Below, piece by piece: positions 11,425 to 22,752 of a stretch of DNA of 64,000 nucleotides (its first letter is position 1; each line of letters opens with the position of its first letter). A model generated the notes under the pieces. That model was not told the DNA's origin, made no database searches, and worked only from the letters and a program-made list of their open reading frames with translations. The translations under genes were made by a program, and so were the position numbers. The stretch is from Saccharum officinarum (Eukaryota; Streptophyta; Magnoliopsida; Poales; Poaceae). The stretch covers positions 3,137,451 to 3,201,450 of the forward strand of contig CM036209.1 in the NCBI GenBank assembly GCA_020631735.1, given 5' to 3'.

Positions 11425-11825
11425 AGGCCTCACCTTTCGGAAGCAGAACACGGAAGGCAATTGGATAGCTGTGGAGTATTGATATAGTCTCAGAAACATA
11501 TGGTGTCTTTGTTGGGTGATCTGATATGGTGTCTTTGTTGGGCGGCTTTGGGACAGAACGCCATTCCTTTTACATTTGAAAATGAGCTTTTATTTGAAAC
11601 CGAAAGCTCCTGTGGTAGTTTGCAAAAAGTAAATGGAGAAATTGTATAGTTGAAAACCCATGTGTTTGTGCATCAACGTTCTTCTCCAGTTTCATCTACA
11701 AAGAGTTCTGATAATCCATCCCAGGATCTATTTGATTTGTAGCTGCAACTATTCTTGCCGAGTATGTTTTGAGAATGGTCCATGGTAGGATCACGCATCA
11801 ATATGAATTTCGGTTCCTCAAACTG
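11425..11825 (+). repeat. Diverged segmental duplicate, copy 2 (partner at 3369-3885)
   Basis: Begins AGGCCTCACCTTTCGGAAGC and ends TTTCGGTTCCTCAAAC, parallel to copy 1. It lies about 390 bp past the SRPRB stop codon, in the same relation as copy 1 has to the aminotransferase gene (about 185 bp past its stop). 11035-11424 is the likely 3' untranslated region of SRPRB. Confidence 0.65.
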
Positions 11826-11852
11826 CACTCTGCTTGCGAGCGATGATGGACA

Positions 11853-11856
11853 CCCC

Positions 11857-11887
<31 letters not shown>

Positions 11888-11889
11888 AA
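11853..11889 (+). repeat. Compound homopolymer C(25)A(12)
   Basis: Twenty-five C followed by twelve A. The exact length is unlikely to be reliable in any assembly. Confidence 0.9.
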
Positions 11890-13109
11890 TGTTGTTGTAG
11901 GAATCGGATGGGATGGATCAGGTCTATAACTATAATTCTGGTAACGATCGACATCGTTGCTATACTTGCATCGGTCTAGAGTCAAAGACTGATCGAGGAG
12001 CAAGACCATGCATCAAGTTGCTTGGTGGTTACACTTACACTCAAGCAATCATATTCCTAAAAAATCACACATTCAACACACAAAAAAATCCTTCAAAACT
12101 TGAAAATGCCTTCTGATAACCTTAGAACAACTAGAGATCTAGCCTTTAGGTCTAGCTTAGCTGGATCCCTAAGCCAGCTGAGCTAGATCATAGATTGGAC
12201 ATCACCATTGTGTAGCACTCATTAACCTGAGTAAAATGTATATGTTGAATTCGGGTGGGAGCAAGATGACTATGGAAAGTCCATACTTGTGAAAACCAAC
12301 TAAACCTTTTTTAAAGTTGGCAAAGCTAGATTTTAGGAAAGTCTGAGTAGTTAAAGTTGTAATTTAGCACGATTTTGTAAATTATTATGACTTGTTCCCA
12401 GGTAGACCTCCCCACCCAATAAAAATAAAGGGTCACCACCACTTGATGGCCTCGAACCGCATCTATCAACATTTTTATATTTTAACACCTTTTTGTATTT
12501 TATCCCATAAGCCTACTTTTTCAACCCCATCTGATGTTCTTATCTCATCGCCATGGCATAAGAGGGAATCTGAGCCTAGGGAACATTGGAGCGAGCTTGC
12601 TCAAGCGGGAACCCTCTCAGGCGAGCGTTCGACGGGTCTACTGATGGTCCTAGTTTGTCGAAACCGGCTAAGCTAGTTTCTAAATCTGGCGAAGTGGCGA
12701 GCCACAAAAGTGTGTATGTGAGAGATACATGTTGTGTGTGATGGCGTGTTCTAGCACCGACCATCACTGATGCGACTGTCACCTCTGTTTGGAAATGGGG
12801 AGGCTTGTAGTTCAAGATGAGTGCGAGCACTACACCGTCAAGCTTCGCCGTTTCTGTTGTATGGGAACGGAAGAGAAGACCTGCAAGGCATCTCGGTGGG
12901 CGCTCTCATGTCTCATGTGTGCCATGCATGCGTGATGCGTCATCAGCTAGCAGACGCGCCGCGCGTTCGCTTTCACGGAAACCCGCCGCCGTTTCCACTG
13001 CACTGTCTGCTAACTGACTTTCGATCTGTCCAGCCCACTGTATGTATACTGGGCTCTCACACCATCCATCCATATCCATCCGTTTGCCTCGCTCACTACC
13101 TTTCCTCTC
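11890..13109 (+). other. Intergenic region upstream of the Dof gene
   Basis: Mixed-composition sequence without a supportable gene. Its last 200 bp, before the TATA box at 13110, should be the proximal Dof promoter. Confidence 0.4.
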
Positions 13110-13116
13110 TATAAAA
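13110..13116 (+). promoter_or_regulatory. Probable TATA box of the Dof gene
   Basis: TATAAAA in a C/T-rich context, 227 bp upstream of the proposed ATG. A CT-rich leader (CATCTCTCTTTCTCTC) follows, typical of plant 5' untranslated regions. Confidence 0.55.
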
Positions 13117-13342
13117 ACTAAAGGAGGCACTCTCAAAGCATCATCTCTCTTTCTCTCCCGTGTACTCTCTGTGATCCTTCTTGGTGTTTTGATACAGGTT
13201 GGTTGATTTTCAGAGATTTTGATGGGTCTCTTTGCTTTACTTGGTAGGATCGATCGATCCTTTATTTGGTGGGCGGGTGCATGTATGTAAGTTCTTGTGT
13301 ATCTATGCTATATTTGCTACAGCTTAGCGGAAGGAAAGATCC

Positions 13343-16300
13343 ATGGACATGAGCTCCAGCACCACCAGCGGCACTGCAGCAGCATCGGCTCCCCACAACC
13401 ACCACCAGGTAACTTGGTGATCGCCTCCTTGCGCTCGATCCTCCCTTTCATGTTGGCTACTTTCTTTCCATATATAGATCGATATGCAGGTGAGACACGA
13501 ACATATTTATATATGTTTCTTTTTCTTCAAAATCGACGATACAAGCTCGTTTCTTTCTCTTGATTTCAAGTAGCTAGCAGGCTAGCTCACTGCTAGAATC
13601 AAGGCGTACAAATATATTGGTATGTGTGCAAGTACTCGTTAGATAAGGCATGAATATTCTCCATGAATCAATTGTTGGATAACCTTCCAAATTAATTCAA
13701 AGTTTCCAAAACTTTTTAATTTATTTCAGCCTCTTGATTTGTTAGTCTCAGCGTGCATCATTAACAAGTATCTGGAATTTAGTTAAACAAAGTTGTCACT
13801 GCATTTTTGGGGCGATAGGATATTTACACCATGTATCTTCTTCTCTGACTTTGGCGACACTAATGAGATTAAGGTTCAGGGTTGGTGCTCACCATAGTCC
13901 CGTGAGCCTTGAGGGAAATCCTATGGTGGCAGAGTGGTGGTGGAGGATGCGATAGGACTAAGGATGAAAACGATCGGAAACGGTCGAAAACGGACTTACG
14001 ATATAGAAAAACGAAAGCGGTCGGTTCGAGATATTTCTACATTTAGCAATTAAAGAATACAAAAAATGGTTGAAAATGGTTATGAAACCAATTGAAACTG
14101 ACATTTTTTCATGTTAAAAAACGGTTCATGATATAGAAAACGAAAACGGTCAATTCGGAATACTTCTGTTCCGTTTTCATCCCTAGATAGGACAAAGGCT
14201 AGAGGGTGACAACATAACGAGATCCCAGAAAATCCATGTTAATATCGCACTAGATGTAGCGATGATATGGAGCACCGCCAGAGATGAGGAAGGGCGATGA
14301 TGTGCAAGGATGAGGGCATGGTGGAGAAGGTGAATAAAACACTGGTGGTGGGATGGAGGGGATTAAGTCTGCGAGGGTATGGTGTTTGGTTGGCGTCAAA
14401 TGCGATGCAGGTGAGACGAACATCAGCATATCGAGCATGGGGGCTCAAGCATGCCAGGATGAACCCATCATCCAACGCAGGTGAGCAGGTAGTAGGGGGC
14501 ACAAGAGTGTGTTGGGTACAATACTGGTGGTGGCGTGGGTAATGAGTAGGGTCTAACTTATATAATTAGGCTTAAACGGGGTAGGAAAATGAGTCATTGG
14601 ATCACACTGATTGGTGACTAATATTCAGGTATTGGGCTTCCTAATGCCAAGTAGGTAATGGATGGGGATTGGTCAAGACAAAGTAGGAAAATGGGCCATT
14701 ATACGTATCCCATGCATGGATTGACCGTCGTACACTTTAGTGGGGATAGAGAGGATGAGGCACGTTGGAGTGACTGGTTTCTGAAAGCGATGAAGGTGAG
14801 ACGCATACATTGGCATATCTAAGATGGGGGCTTAGGCGTGGTAGGGTGTCTCTCAGTATCCAACACTAGTGAGCAAGGAATTAACACTATTCTGGGGTTG
14901 GGTGAGGGCAGGAGTGTGTTATGGTAGTGACAACACTGTAGGTGACTATTAGGAGGTGGAAAGGAGGTGACTCGAGGGGTGATTAGGGTTAAAAGGGGTT
15001 GCAAATGGACTAATAGATTAAATTAATTGGTGTCCAAGATTTTGGTGCCACGTTTCATGAAATACACAAGTGGGCTAGGGATATAGGCCCTATGGGATGA
15101 TGAGATCAGACAAGACAAAAGTGGGACCTATAAAATACATATTTGGTTTTGATGTGTCATACATATGTACTAGCACAAAATACAAATAATCTACCCTAAA
15201 ACGGTATGACTGTGGTTATCACACATTCTAGCCGGTATAGAAAATCGCCACTTTATTTCCATCTAAAAAGGTAGTAAAAATTTCATTCTCTGGTTTTGAG
15301 CAAGCTTGTGCTTCAAGATTATTTAATTTGTTAAATCATGAAGTTGGGTGATAAATGTAATATTGTATCATTATTTCTTTTTGCTTGCAGTGATAATATG
15401 GCTCTCACACATGTTAATAATTTGTGCATCCACAAATTTGGTGTAGGAGGCGATTGTGTCATCCCCCGTTATAAAGGAGGAAGCTAGGAGCCCAAAGCAG
15501 GCACAGGACCCGCAACAGTCAAGTGATAGTGGGGAGCATAAGCCGCGGCCGCAGCTACCTGAGGCGCTCAAGTGCCCACGCTGCAACTCTAACAACACCA
15601 AATTTTGCTACTACAACAACTATAGCACGACGCAACCGCGCTACTTCTGCAAGGCCTGCCGCCGCTATTGGACACATGGCGGCGCCCTCCGCAATGTCCC
15701 CATTGGCGGTGGGTGCCACAAGAACAAGCGCGCCTCTGAATCCTTCTCAGGCTCTAGCACCTCATCGTCCTCATCCGCTGCCTATGCACCGTTATCCCCG
15801 GCACCAACACCAGCTCTAGCAAGATGAGCATCAACACACAACTGATGATGGTGCCTAACATGACGATGCCTGCCCCAATGACGATGGGCTTATTCCCCAG
15901 TGTGCTCCCGACACTTATGTCGACAGGTGGAGGCGGCAACTTCGACTTTACCATGGAAAACCAGCAGGTCTCCCTGCCCTTCACGCCAATGTCTCTATCC
16001 AACCAAGCGTCAGTGCCAGTGTTAGCTACAGGAGGGAGTGGGACAACGCCATCTTTCTTGGAGATGCTAAGAAGATGGCTTCTTCATGGTAGCAGCAGCT
16101 ATGACACAGGTCTCATGACGAACGGAATGGACATGCCATTTCCGCTGCCATCATATGGTGCAATACATGGGCATGGGTTGAGTGGCTCAACCACAGATGA
16201 TACCAGGCAGCTGGTGGGGACTCAACAGGGAGTGAACACCGACAGTGGTTTTGCAGGATCAGCTGGGGTGCAGGAGGAGGAGGGGGGTAACAAGGCCATG

Positions 16301-16351
16301 GTGAAAAGCGGCAAGAACAACAATGGTGGGTCATTATTGGACCGCTACTGA
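13343..16351 (+). CDS. Dof-type zinc-finger transcription factor, frameshifted after the DNA-binding domain
   Basis: Exon 1 is 13343-13408 (22 codons, [10 protein letters not shown]...). Intron 1 is about 2.0 kb. Exon 2 starts at 15447 in phase 0 (acceptor GGTGTAG). The Dof finger at residues about 54-105 is complete: [16 protein letters not shown], then [13 protein letters not shown] and LRNVPIGGG, with CX2C-X21-CX2C spacing; it ends in CHKNKRA where most Dofs have an R/S before KNKR. Dof proteins bind AAAG cores. The frame meets TGA at 15825, but the continuing Dof-like tail ([18 protein letters not shown] and [17 protein letters not shown]) is in another frame, so a one-base shift lies near 15790-15806. 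A second shift near 16325 is possible, because HYWTATESS, a tail-like segment, opens there in a third frame and runs to 16544. Decay or assembly error are both possible. Confidence 0.82.
13959..14185. mobile_element. hAT-type MITE in the Dof intron
   Basis: A 227-bp element with ends TAAGGATGAAAACG and CGTTTTCATCCCTA, flanked by a perfect 8-bp duplication GATAGGAC (13951-13958 and 14186-14193). It contains repeated AAAACGGTC-like units. The 8-bp duplication fits hAT. Confidence 0.85.
14405..15030 (+). repeat. Diverged tandem duplication inside the Dof intron
   Basis: Two units about 380 bp apart share GCAGGTGAGACG / AAGGTGAGACGC, GCATATCGAGCATGGGGGCT / GCATATCTAAGATGGGGGCT, and TCCAACGCAGGTGAGCA / TCCAACACTAGTGAGCA. 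The start and end of each unit are approximate. No coding potential is supported. Confidence 0.5.
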
Positions 16352-16544
16352 ATCAAGCCCAACAACAACAACAACAACAGTGCCAACAACAAGGGGTAGC
16401 AGGGGTAGTGTGCCAGGGTGCGGAAGTGCTGCTGCGGCAAACAATGCAAGGGTAGTAGTACCAGTGAAATTAGGAGAGTCTAGTAGCCTAGAACGCATGC
16501 ATTTTGATTTATTTAGTTTTGGTAATGATGGCAAGTTATCATGA

Positions 16545-17914
16545 ATCACCCTTTTTGTTTATTTGTATGCTTGGATGAGAGTTCATTTGCAGTAATCTAT
16601 ATATTATTGGACAATTAATCATTTGTTTGGATCATCAATTCCGGTGGATATTTTCTTCATTTCTCCGATTCTTTAATTTGTTAACTAGTCTATAGCTTTT
16701 TCAAGTTTAGTACTTAATTTGGATGGAAGAAGCAGGTTACCTTGTTCGCTTGAACTTATCAGCGGTACTTTTTCAGCGAAAGAACAATGTTTTTCTCTCA
16801 CAACAAATCAGCATCAGCATCCGCATTAGCCAAATTTTAGTGAGTTTTGTTTCAGCTTTCAATGAGACAAATTAACAACCCTTGGTATATAGGAGTATAT
16901 GCATGGATCTTTACTGTCTTACGTATGTGCATGGTACATAACTACTGCTATTTGCTTCATATTATACTATATAGTCTATGGCAGAGACAAGTTGTGCACG
17001 TATATATAGTATATGGCGCACACGCACAACTATCGTGTTAATAATATAATAATACTATTAAGTTCTCTCCAAATATGTGTTTTCTATTCGATTGGGCAAC
17101 ACCAAAGCATTTTCAATCCGCACTAAACTGGCAATGAGGTTATCATCATATATAGAAATCTGATACAAAGAATCTACCATGACGGAAAATCCATGAGAAT
17201 ACCTTTGTTTTTTATTTATTTCAATCTATTTATTGCAAAGGATGATTTGTGCTTAATAAAATTCCCATGTGGAAATGCCGTGCACAAACAAATGATTAAA
17301 TCACAAGACTTCAAGACTCTTTCACTTAAGTTTGTGGTCTTCCATGGTGCTTTTTTTCTTGCTGATGATCTGCCAAATGCCAACCTTCATCCTTTATCCT
17401 CTCTTCTTCCTAAATTATTTCAAATCATTAACTTAATAGAACATTCTCACAAGCATCCAATCATTTACAGGTTTATAATAATTTTTTTTCTAAATGCCGG
17501 CTCTGGTTGTAGCTTTAAAAGATAAAAGGCTGCAAATATGGCTTTTTTTGCATGAAATCGGTAATAGAAGGCTCTCGGATATTATGACAAAAAAAGCTGC
17601 TATTTTTATTGCAACTTTATAATATGGAAGATTCTCTAATAAAAGAATACAAAAGGTAGACTTAATCTGGGTATTATTCGTTTAAATTTTGTTCAACTTT
17701 TTCAGTCGAAAAATTCTATCCAATTTCCCTAGAAATCTGGTTATTGCGGTGAGCCGGTGACCAGGAAAGAAAGGTTTTTTTTTTTTTTGTTGTGTGTGTG
17801 TGTGGAAGTGGAAAGAAAACATTCAGGTTCAGCCCTTCGCTGCAGAGGGAAGTTGGAGAGAGAGAGAGATTTGTAATTGTTCGATCCGCCTGTGGACTGG
17901 TTCGTGCGATTCCG
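16545..17914. other. Intergenic region between Dof and RBR genes
   Basis: AT-rich sequence with no gene I can support. A T(14) run and a TGTGTG stretch lie at 17777-17803, and GGAGAGAGAGAGAG near 17851 is the likely 5' leader of the RBR gene. Confidence 0.4.
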
Positions 17915-18659
17915 ATGATGGCCGGCGGCGACGACCTGGCCGCCCTGCACGAGCAGGTAGCCCTCGCATCCTCCGCCGCCATCTCCGCCTCCGACCTCGA
18001 CCTTGCCTTCCAGCTCCAGGTCGCCGAGGCCATCCAAGCCTCGCTCCGCTCGCCCAATGCCGCCGCCCCGTCATCGTCGTCGCAGGCCGCCCCCGTCCTC
18101 CCCGTCCCCGAGTCCTCCGACGCCGCCTACGCCTTCGCGGTCCAGGCCGCCGATCTCGCGCGCGCCGAGCAGGACCGCCGCGACGCCGAGGCCTGCCGAG
18201 CCGCCCAGGCCCGGGCCGCCGCCTCCGCCCGCATCGCCGCGCACGACGCCCTCTTCGCCCGCGACCTCGCCGCCATCCCCGAGGAACAATGGGCCCACGA
18301 CGGCGACTACTTCGAGCGCCCCGTCGACTCCTCGCCCCGCCCGCTCTTCCGCGTCTTCTCCAAGGGCATGGCGAGCAGGGACGTCGTGGCCCGCGGGACC
18401 GGGACCCCAGCATCGCTGTGCTCTCGCGGTGGCTGTCTGCAGGACGCAGGGTGGGGTGGTGCTCAGGATACAGAAGCCGGTGGAGCGCTTTGTGGGCGGC
18501 CGCATGATTGTGGAGGTGATGGCGCTGATGGAGGGTCTCGACGCCGCCCTGGGGTTGGGCATCCGCAGTGTCACCGTCGTCACTGCTTACCGCCCGCTCT
18601 ACAACCATGTATGCCATGGCAACTCTTTACCTCTCCACCTTCACCTACTTTATTCTAGC

Positions 18660-20400
18660 TGATTGAGTTGCCTAAGAGATATGGTCAGTCTAGTTGAATC
18701 AATAAAAAAAACTACTTTTAGTAGATTTGGTGCTGTTGTTCCCATGTGCTTAGGATATTTCCCTTTTGTAGTGACTGTTCAGTTCTGAATCTGAGTGGAG
18801 AAGCTAGCAGAACTGTACTGTCTGCTGGAAAGGATTTGGTTCTGTACTTCAGAAATGCTTGAACTATTTATCTAAACTTGCACTGGTTGCCGTCCTTATT
18901 GCACCACAGCGGAAAAAAAAAGGATATAACCCATCAGACTTTTTCATTGACAGTCAGTTCTCAATAGTTTCTGTAGATGATTCCTCCTTTCAGTTACCAG
19001 TTCGAACTGAAAACATTATACTGTTTTTGCTACCCTCCTATTCATCAGAAACATAAGAAAGTCTCTCCTGCTCGGTTCGTTTATATAAACAAAAACATAA
19101 GAGTGTTAGAATTTGATATGTCAATCCGATCAAAAAAAAAATTTGATATGTCAAACTTCCTTAACCTTTTGTGGTTTGAATTGAACGTATTTCTTTACTC
19201 ATATATTGATCAATACACCATGTTTTCAGTCAATGGGCAGTTAACTAAGATGCCAGTCTAATATTATTCAGTACTCACACACACTTCCCTGTGTTTCCCT
19301 TTCCTCGTCCCTGCATTTCGGACTCAGGTTTTGGTCCCCAGATGGTTTTCTTGGGGATTTGTTACTGGATCCTTTGGGATCTGGGATCAACCTGTAATGT
19401 GTTTTTTTGAACTCTCTTTTCTCTCTTAATTCAAGGCAGAGCTCCTGCCATTTTCGTTCAAAAAAAGTATTTAAAAACACTCCACTGCATGTAACATTAG
19501 AAATTTAGAATGGAGTATTTGTTGCAGCACAACTCCATGGTGTTAGATGTTTCAAGTCATTTGTTCAGCAAGAACTTAACTTGAAGGGTGATATGCATCT
19601 GGTTCGGTGCCAATCTTTGTGCTTTACACATCTTCTTCCATTCCATGTGCTTAGATCTTAGGCGTAGGCCGCCAAGAGATATTTATACTAGTTGATTGAG
19701 TCGCCCAAGAGAAAATTAGTTTTAGTTATATTTGGTGCTGCTGTTTGCATGTGCTTAGGGTATTTCACTGGTTCAATGTCTGTTAAGTTCTAAGTCTTAC
19801 TGGATACTTATGTGAGTGGAGAAGGTAGCAGCTCTGCAGTGTCTACTGGACAGGATTTGGTTGGACATTAGGCCTTATCCTATTCTTGAAATGAGTATTC
19901 TGTGGCGCCATGATCCCAACTTGTCTGAACATGCATTGGTTGTCTTGCTTATTGCATTGCAGGGGGAAAAATATATGAATATGATGGATCAGACTTTTCC
20001 ATTGATAGCCAGTTCTCAAGAGTTTCTGTACTTGATGATTCTTTCTTTCTGCTACCAGTTTGAACTGAAAACATAATATTGTTTTTTTTGCTACTCTCCT
20101 ATTCATAAGAAACATAAAAGGTGTTAGAATTTGAGATGCCAAACTTTGTGGTTTCACTCCAGTCAATGGGTAGTTACTAAGATGTCAGTCTGTAATTCCG
20201 TAATTCTGTTACTCACAAACACTAAGGTGTTTTTGTAAACCCTAAACTGCAGCTTTTGTTGTTATACAACTGCATATTGTTTGAGTCATTTGTTCAGCAA
20301 GAAGTGTAAATCTGGAGGATGATATGGATCTAGTTCAGTGCCAGTTTTGCTGTTGTGTGCATTGCTAAGTAGAAAACTTCTTAGAATTCTCTTTTGTTCT
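18660..20400 (+). repeat. Tandem duplication inside the RBR intron
   Basis: Copy A (about 18660-19650) and copy B (about 19690-20400) share GATTGAGTTGCC / GATTGAGTCGCC, TTTGGTGCTG, GGATTTGGTT, CCATCAGACTTTT / GATCAGACTTTT, GAACTGAAAACAT, and CATTTGTTCAGCAAGAA. Copy A is longer because a LINE fragment was inserted at about 19290-19469. The unit is non-coding intron sequence. Confidence 0.7.
19290..19469 (+). mobile_element. 3' fragment of a LINE with short A tail
   Basis: The stretch ends CAGAGCTCCTGCCATTTTCG followed by TTCAAAAAAAG, a typical grass LINE 3' end. It is present only in copy A of the intron duplication, so it arrived after the duplication or was lost from copy B. Confidence 0.45.
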
Positions 20401-21165
20401 GGTCTTATGATGACACCTGCCTACCCTGTATGTGCTTGACAAATCATAATAATACATTCTTCTGATCATTATTTTCCTAATATCTTTGCATTTCCAGATG
20501 CTTGGCATTTGGCGCCCATCAGGGAGAAGCTGGCAGATATGATGAATCAGGTTCTGTCAGTCCGAAGGAAGTTTGATCAATGTGAAGTCTCACTTGTTGA
20601 GCCAAGCCAAGTCAGCTATGTGGTAAAATTAGCAACAGATTCACTAACTGTTCAGATTGCCAAAGCTCTTGCTGCTAATGCTATCAAGGAGAAAAGAGAG
20701 AGCTGCGCCATCTGCTTGGAAGACACTGACATTACCAAAATCCATGTGGTTGAAGGTTGCGCACATCGCTTCTGCTTCTCATGCATGAAGGAGCATGTGA
20801 AAGTTAAGTTGCTGAATGGAACTCTCCCAGCTTGCCCACAAGAGGGATGCGCCACAAAGCTAAGTGTGGAGGGCTCAAGGGTGTTTCTTTCGCCGCGGCT
20901 GTTAGAGATCATGGTGCAACGCATGAGGGAAGGACAGATCCCTCCAAGCCAAAAGATTTACTGCCCATATCCCAAGTGTTCAGCCTTGATGTCTTTGGGG
21001 AAGTGATTCATCCAATGCAAGAGTCCTCCTCAAGGTACACAGCGGCTGATGCTGCCACATTGAGGAGTGTGTGTCAAATGCAGAGGCTCCTTTTGCTTGA
21101 GCTGTAAAGTCCCATGGCATGATGGGATGAGTTGCTATGAGTACAAGATGAGGTACCCCCACGCT

Positions 21166-21265
21166 NNNNNNNNNNNNNNNNNNNNNNNNNNNNNNNNNNN
21201 NNNNNNNNNNNNNNNNNNNNNNNNNNNNNNNNNNNNNNNNNNNNNNNNNNNNNNNNNNNNNNNNN
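21166..21265. other. Assembly gap (100 N)
   Basis: Exactly 100 N, the conventional placeholder for unknown length. It separates the RBR gene from a LINE fragment, so the two sides may not be adjacent in the genome. Confidence 0.99.
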
Positions 21266-21381
21266 TCTGACCTATGGATTGATTGGATAGAGAGAATTCT
21301 TGCTTCTGGTTCTTCCTCCATTCTGCTCAACGGTGTTCCCAGAACCATTTTCGTTGCCACAGAGGCGTTAGACAGGGTGAT
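21266..21381 (+). pseudogene. LINE reverse-transcriptase fragment
   Basis: One frame reads WIDWIERILASGSSSILLNG and then RCHRGVRQGD, the conserved block before the palm motif of plant L1-type reverse transcriptases. The gap cuts it on the left. On the right the LTR retrotransposon begins immediately after GVRQGD. Confidence 0.7.
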
Positions 21382-22325
21382 TGTAACCCCTGGTGTTACT
21401 AGCTTATTTAGCACCGCGATTTAGGCCTAAGAAAAATTTCCGAAACGAGTTTCTCGGGTTTTTAATTTAAAACGTACTTGCTGCGACAAGTGAATCCCGT
21501 GTGACTTAGTTTCGTGGACTCAAATAAACGCTCAGGATAAATTACGCAGTGCATAGAAATATTCAGGAATGTTCGACAATGATTTTAGAGAACGGTTTGT
21601 CCTGTTAGATTAAGCATGAAAATCAACTTTTATAAATAAAATAAAATCCATTAATAAATAGAACGATACCTATATATAAACTCACGGGTTTATTTTGTTA
21701 AGCACGAACTGACGAGAAAGAGAGCGCGGCAACTTCGTTTATTTTGCCGGCATGCAATGTACTCGCCTGGCATTACTTTTTACTGTCTCGTTCTCATCGT
21801 GGCCCAGCAATTCGCTGCATTGCAAAGTCTCCTCATCCATCCGCATCCATGCTCTCTGGCTTTTGCTTTGTTTCTCTTTGACTTGATTACTTGCTAACCC
21901 TTTGCTGTAACCATGATCGTGTTGGATAATCCTGTCAAGAAGCTAGTGCTTATCGTTGATGATCATGTGAGGAAGTGAAAATATTACTGATCATGATCAT
22001 TGCTTTAATAATGACAGAGTTAAATCGTGCACGAGGAGCGCTTTTAATAATGGCAGCGGAAACATTACAGAGCATGAGCTGTAGCACCGTGGAAATAACT
22101 GTAGCATGAGTCAACACTGCCACTGAGTCTTGGAGCGCACACGACACGCAGAAAACACTGTAGCGGTGTGGAAACACTGTAGCGGTGTGGAAACACTGTA
22201 GCACCATGGAAACACTGTTCATCCGAAGCATCACGACTTGCGCAGCGACGTTTTATTGCCTTTAAGCAAGCTAGTTAGCCGCTAATCTTACGACGCGTCG
22301 CTGTCGCGCCTTCGCGTCGCCTGCC

Positions 22326-22335
22326 TTTAAAAGGT
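22326..22335 (+). promoter_or_regulatory. LTR promoter-like module A (TTTAAAAGG)
   Basis: CCTTTAAAAGG is followed by a leader containing CAAGTTTCTCTGTTCTTGCC. The same leader, diverged, follows module B about 420 bp downstream. Repeated at 29475 in the 3' LTR. Confidence 0.4.
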
Positions 22336-22743
22336 TACACCGAGCCGTTCCGCTCCGCTACTCACTTGCTTCTCTCAAATCAAGTTTCTCTGTTCTTGCC
22401 CGTGAAAGTTGCGTATATCGATTTCTCCCGAGCTGCATTAATCAGCTGAGGTAGCTAATCTGTAATTGATCTTCTCATTCTCTAATGTTTCCTTGACCTG
22501 TGGTCTCCTCCCCCATTAATTCCTTGACCTGCATGAATGAATCAGCACCCCACCACCAAGCACGTTTAGCCCAAAGCACACTCTAGTCCTGATGTGCTCG
22601 TCAAGTCCAAAGACCACTCAAAGTCTATCATTTGAATTAATGCACTCATGACCAAAGACCCACTCCAAGTTCATCACGTGAAATCCAATTCACATGACTA
22701 GCTAGCCAAATGCCAGCTCCACCTCCAGCCCACATCTCCTGCC

Positions 22744-22752
22744 TATAAAAGG
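22744..22752 (+). promoter_or_regulatory. LTR promoter-like module B (TATAAAAGG)
   Basis: A stronger TATA box, TATAAAAGG, in CTGCCTATAAAAGGACACG, followed by GAGTTTCTCTGTTCTTGCC, matching the leader of module A. This is the better candidate for the R-region start. Repeated at about 29895 in the 3' LTR. Confidence 0.55.

Larger units (their letters stand above)
17915..21165 (+). pseudogene. RBR-type (RING1-IBR) E3 ubiquitin ligase gene, 5' part, with several frameshifts, cut by an assembly gap
   Basis: Exon 1 is 17915-18608; exon 2 starts at 20498 and enters the N gap. Exon 1 encodes an Ala-rich helical N-terminus (about 150 residues) followed by an RNase H-like segment (VAVC, VVLRIQKPVERFVGG, EVMALMEGLDAALGLGI). 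Exon 2 encodes a RING1 (CAICLEDTD, CAHRFCFSCMKEH, CPQEGCATKL) and the start of an IBR (CPYPKCSALMS, KCRGSFCLSCKVPWH). This order is that of plant RBR ligases, which pass ubiquitin through a RING2 cysteine; RING2 is not in the window. The conserved frame moves at about 18385-18395, 18410-18420, 20524, 20997 and 21060, at least five shifts in 1.4 kb of coding sequence, and a TGA falls at 21004. Beyond the gap is a LINE, not the missing C-terminus. Probable pseudogene; assembly error is the alternative. Confidence 0.75.

Noticed and set aside
11853..11889. Regulatory C-tract
   Set aside because: A C25A12 homopolymer is more easily explained by slippage or an assembly artefact.
17829..18617. 262-codon minus-strand ORF opposite RBR exon 1
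   Set aside because: Arg/Gly-rich composition caused by GC-rich third positions of the plus-strand exon.
21166..21265. ORFs translated across the N run
   Set aside because: The gap is a placeholder; reading through it has no meaning.
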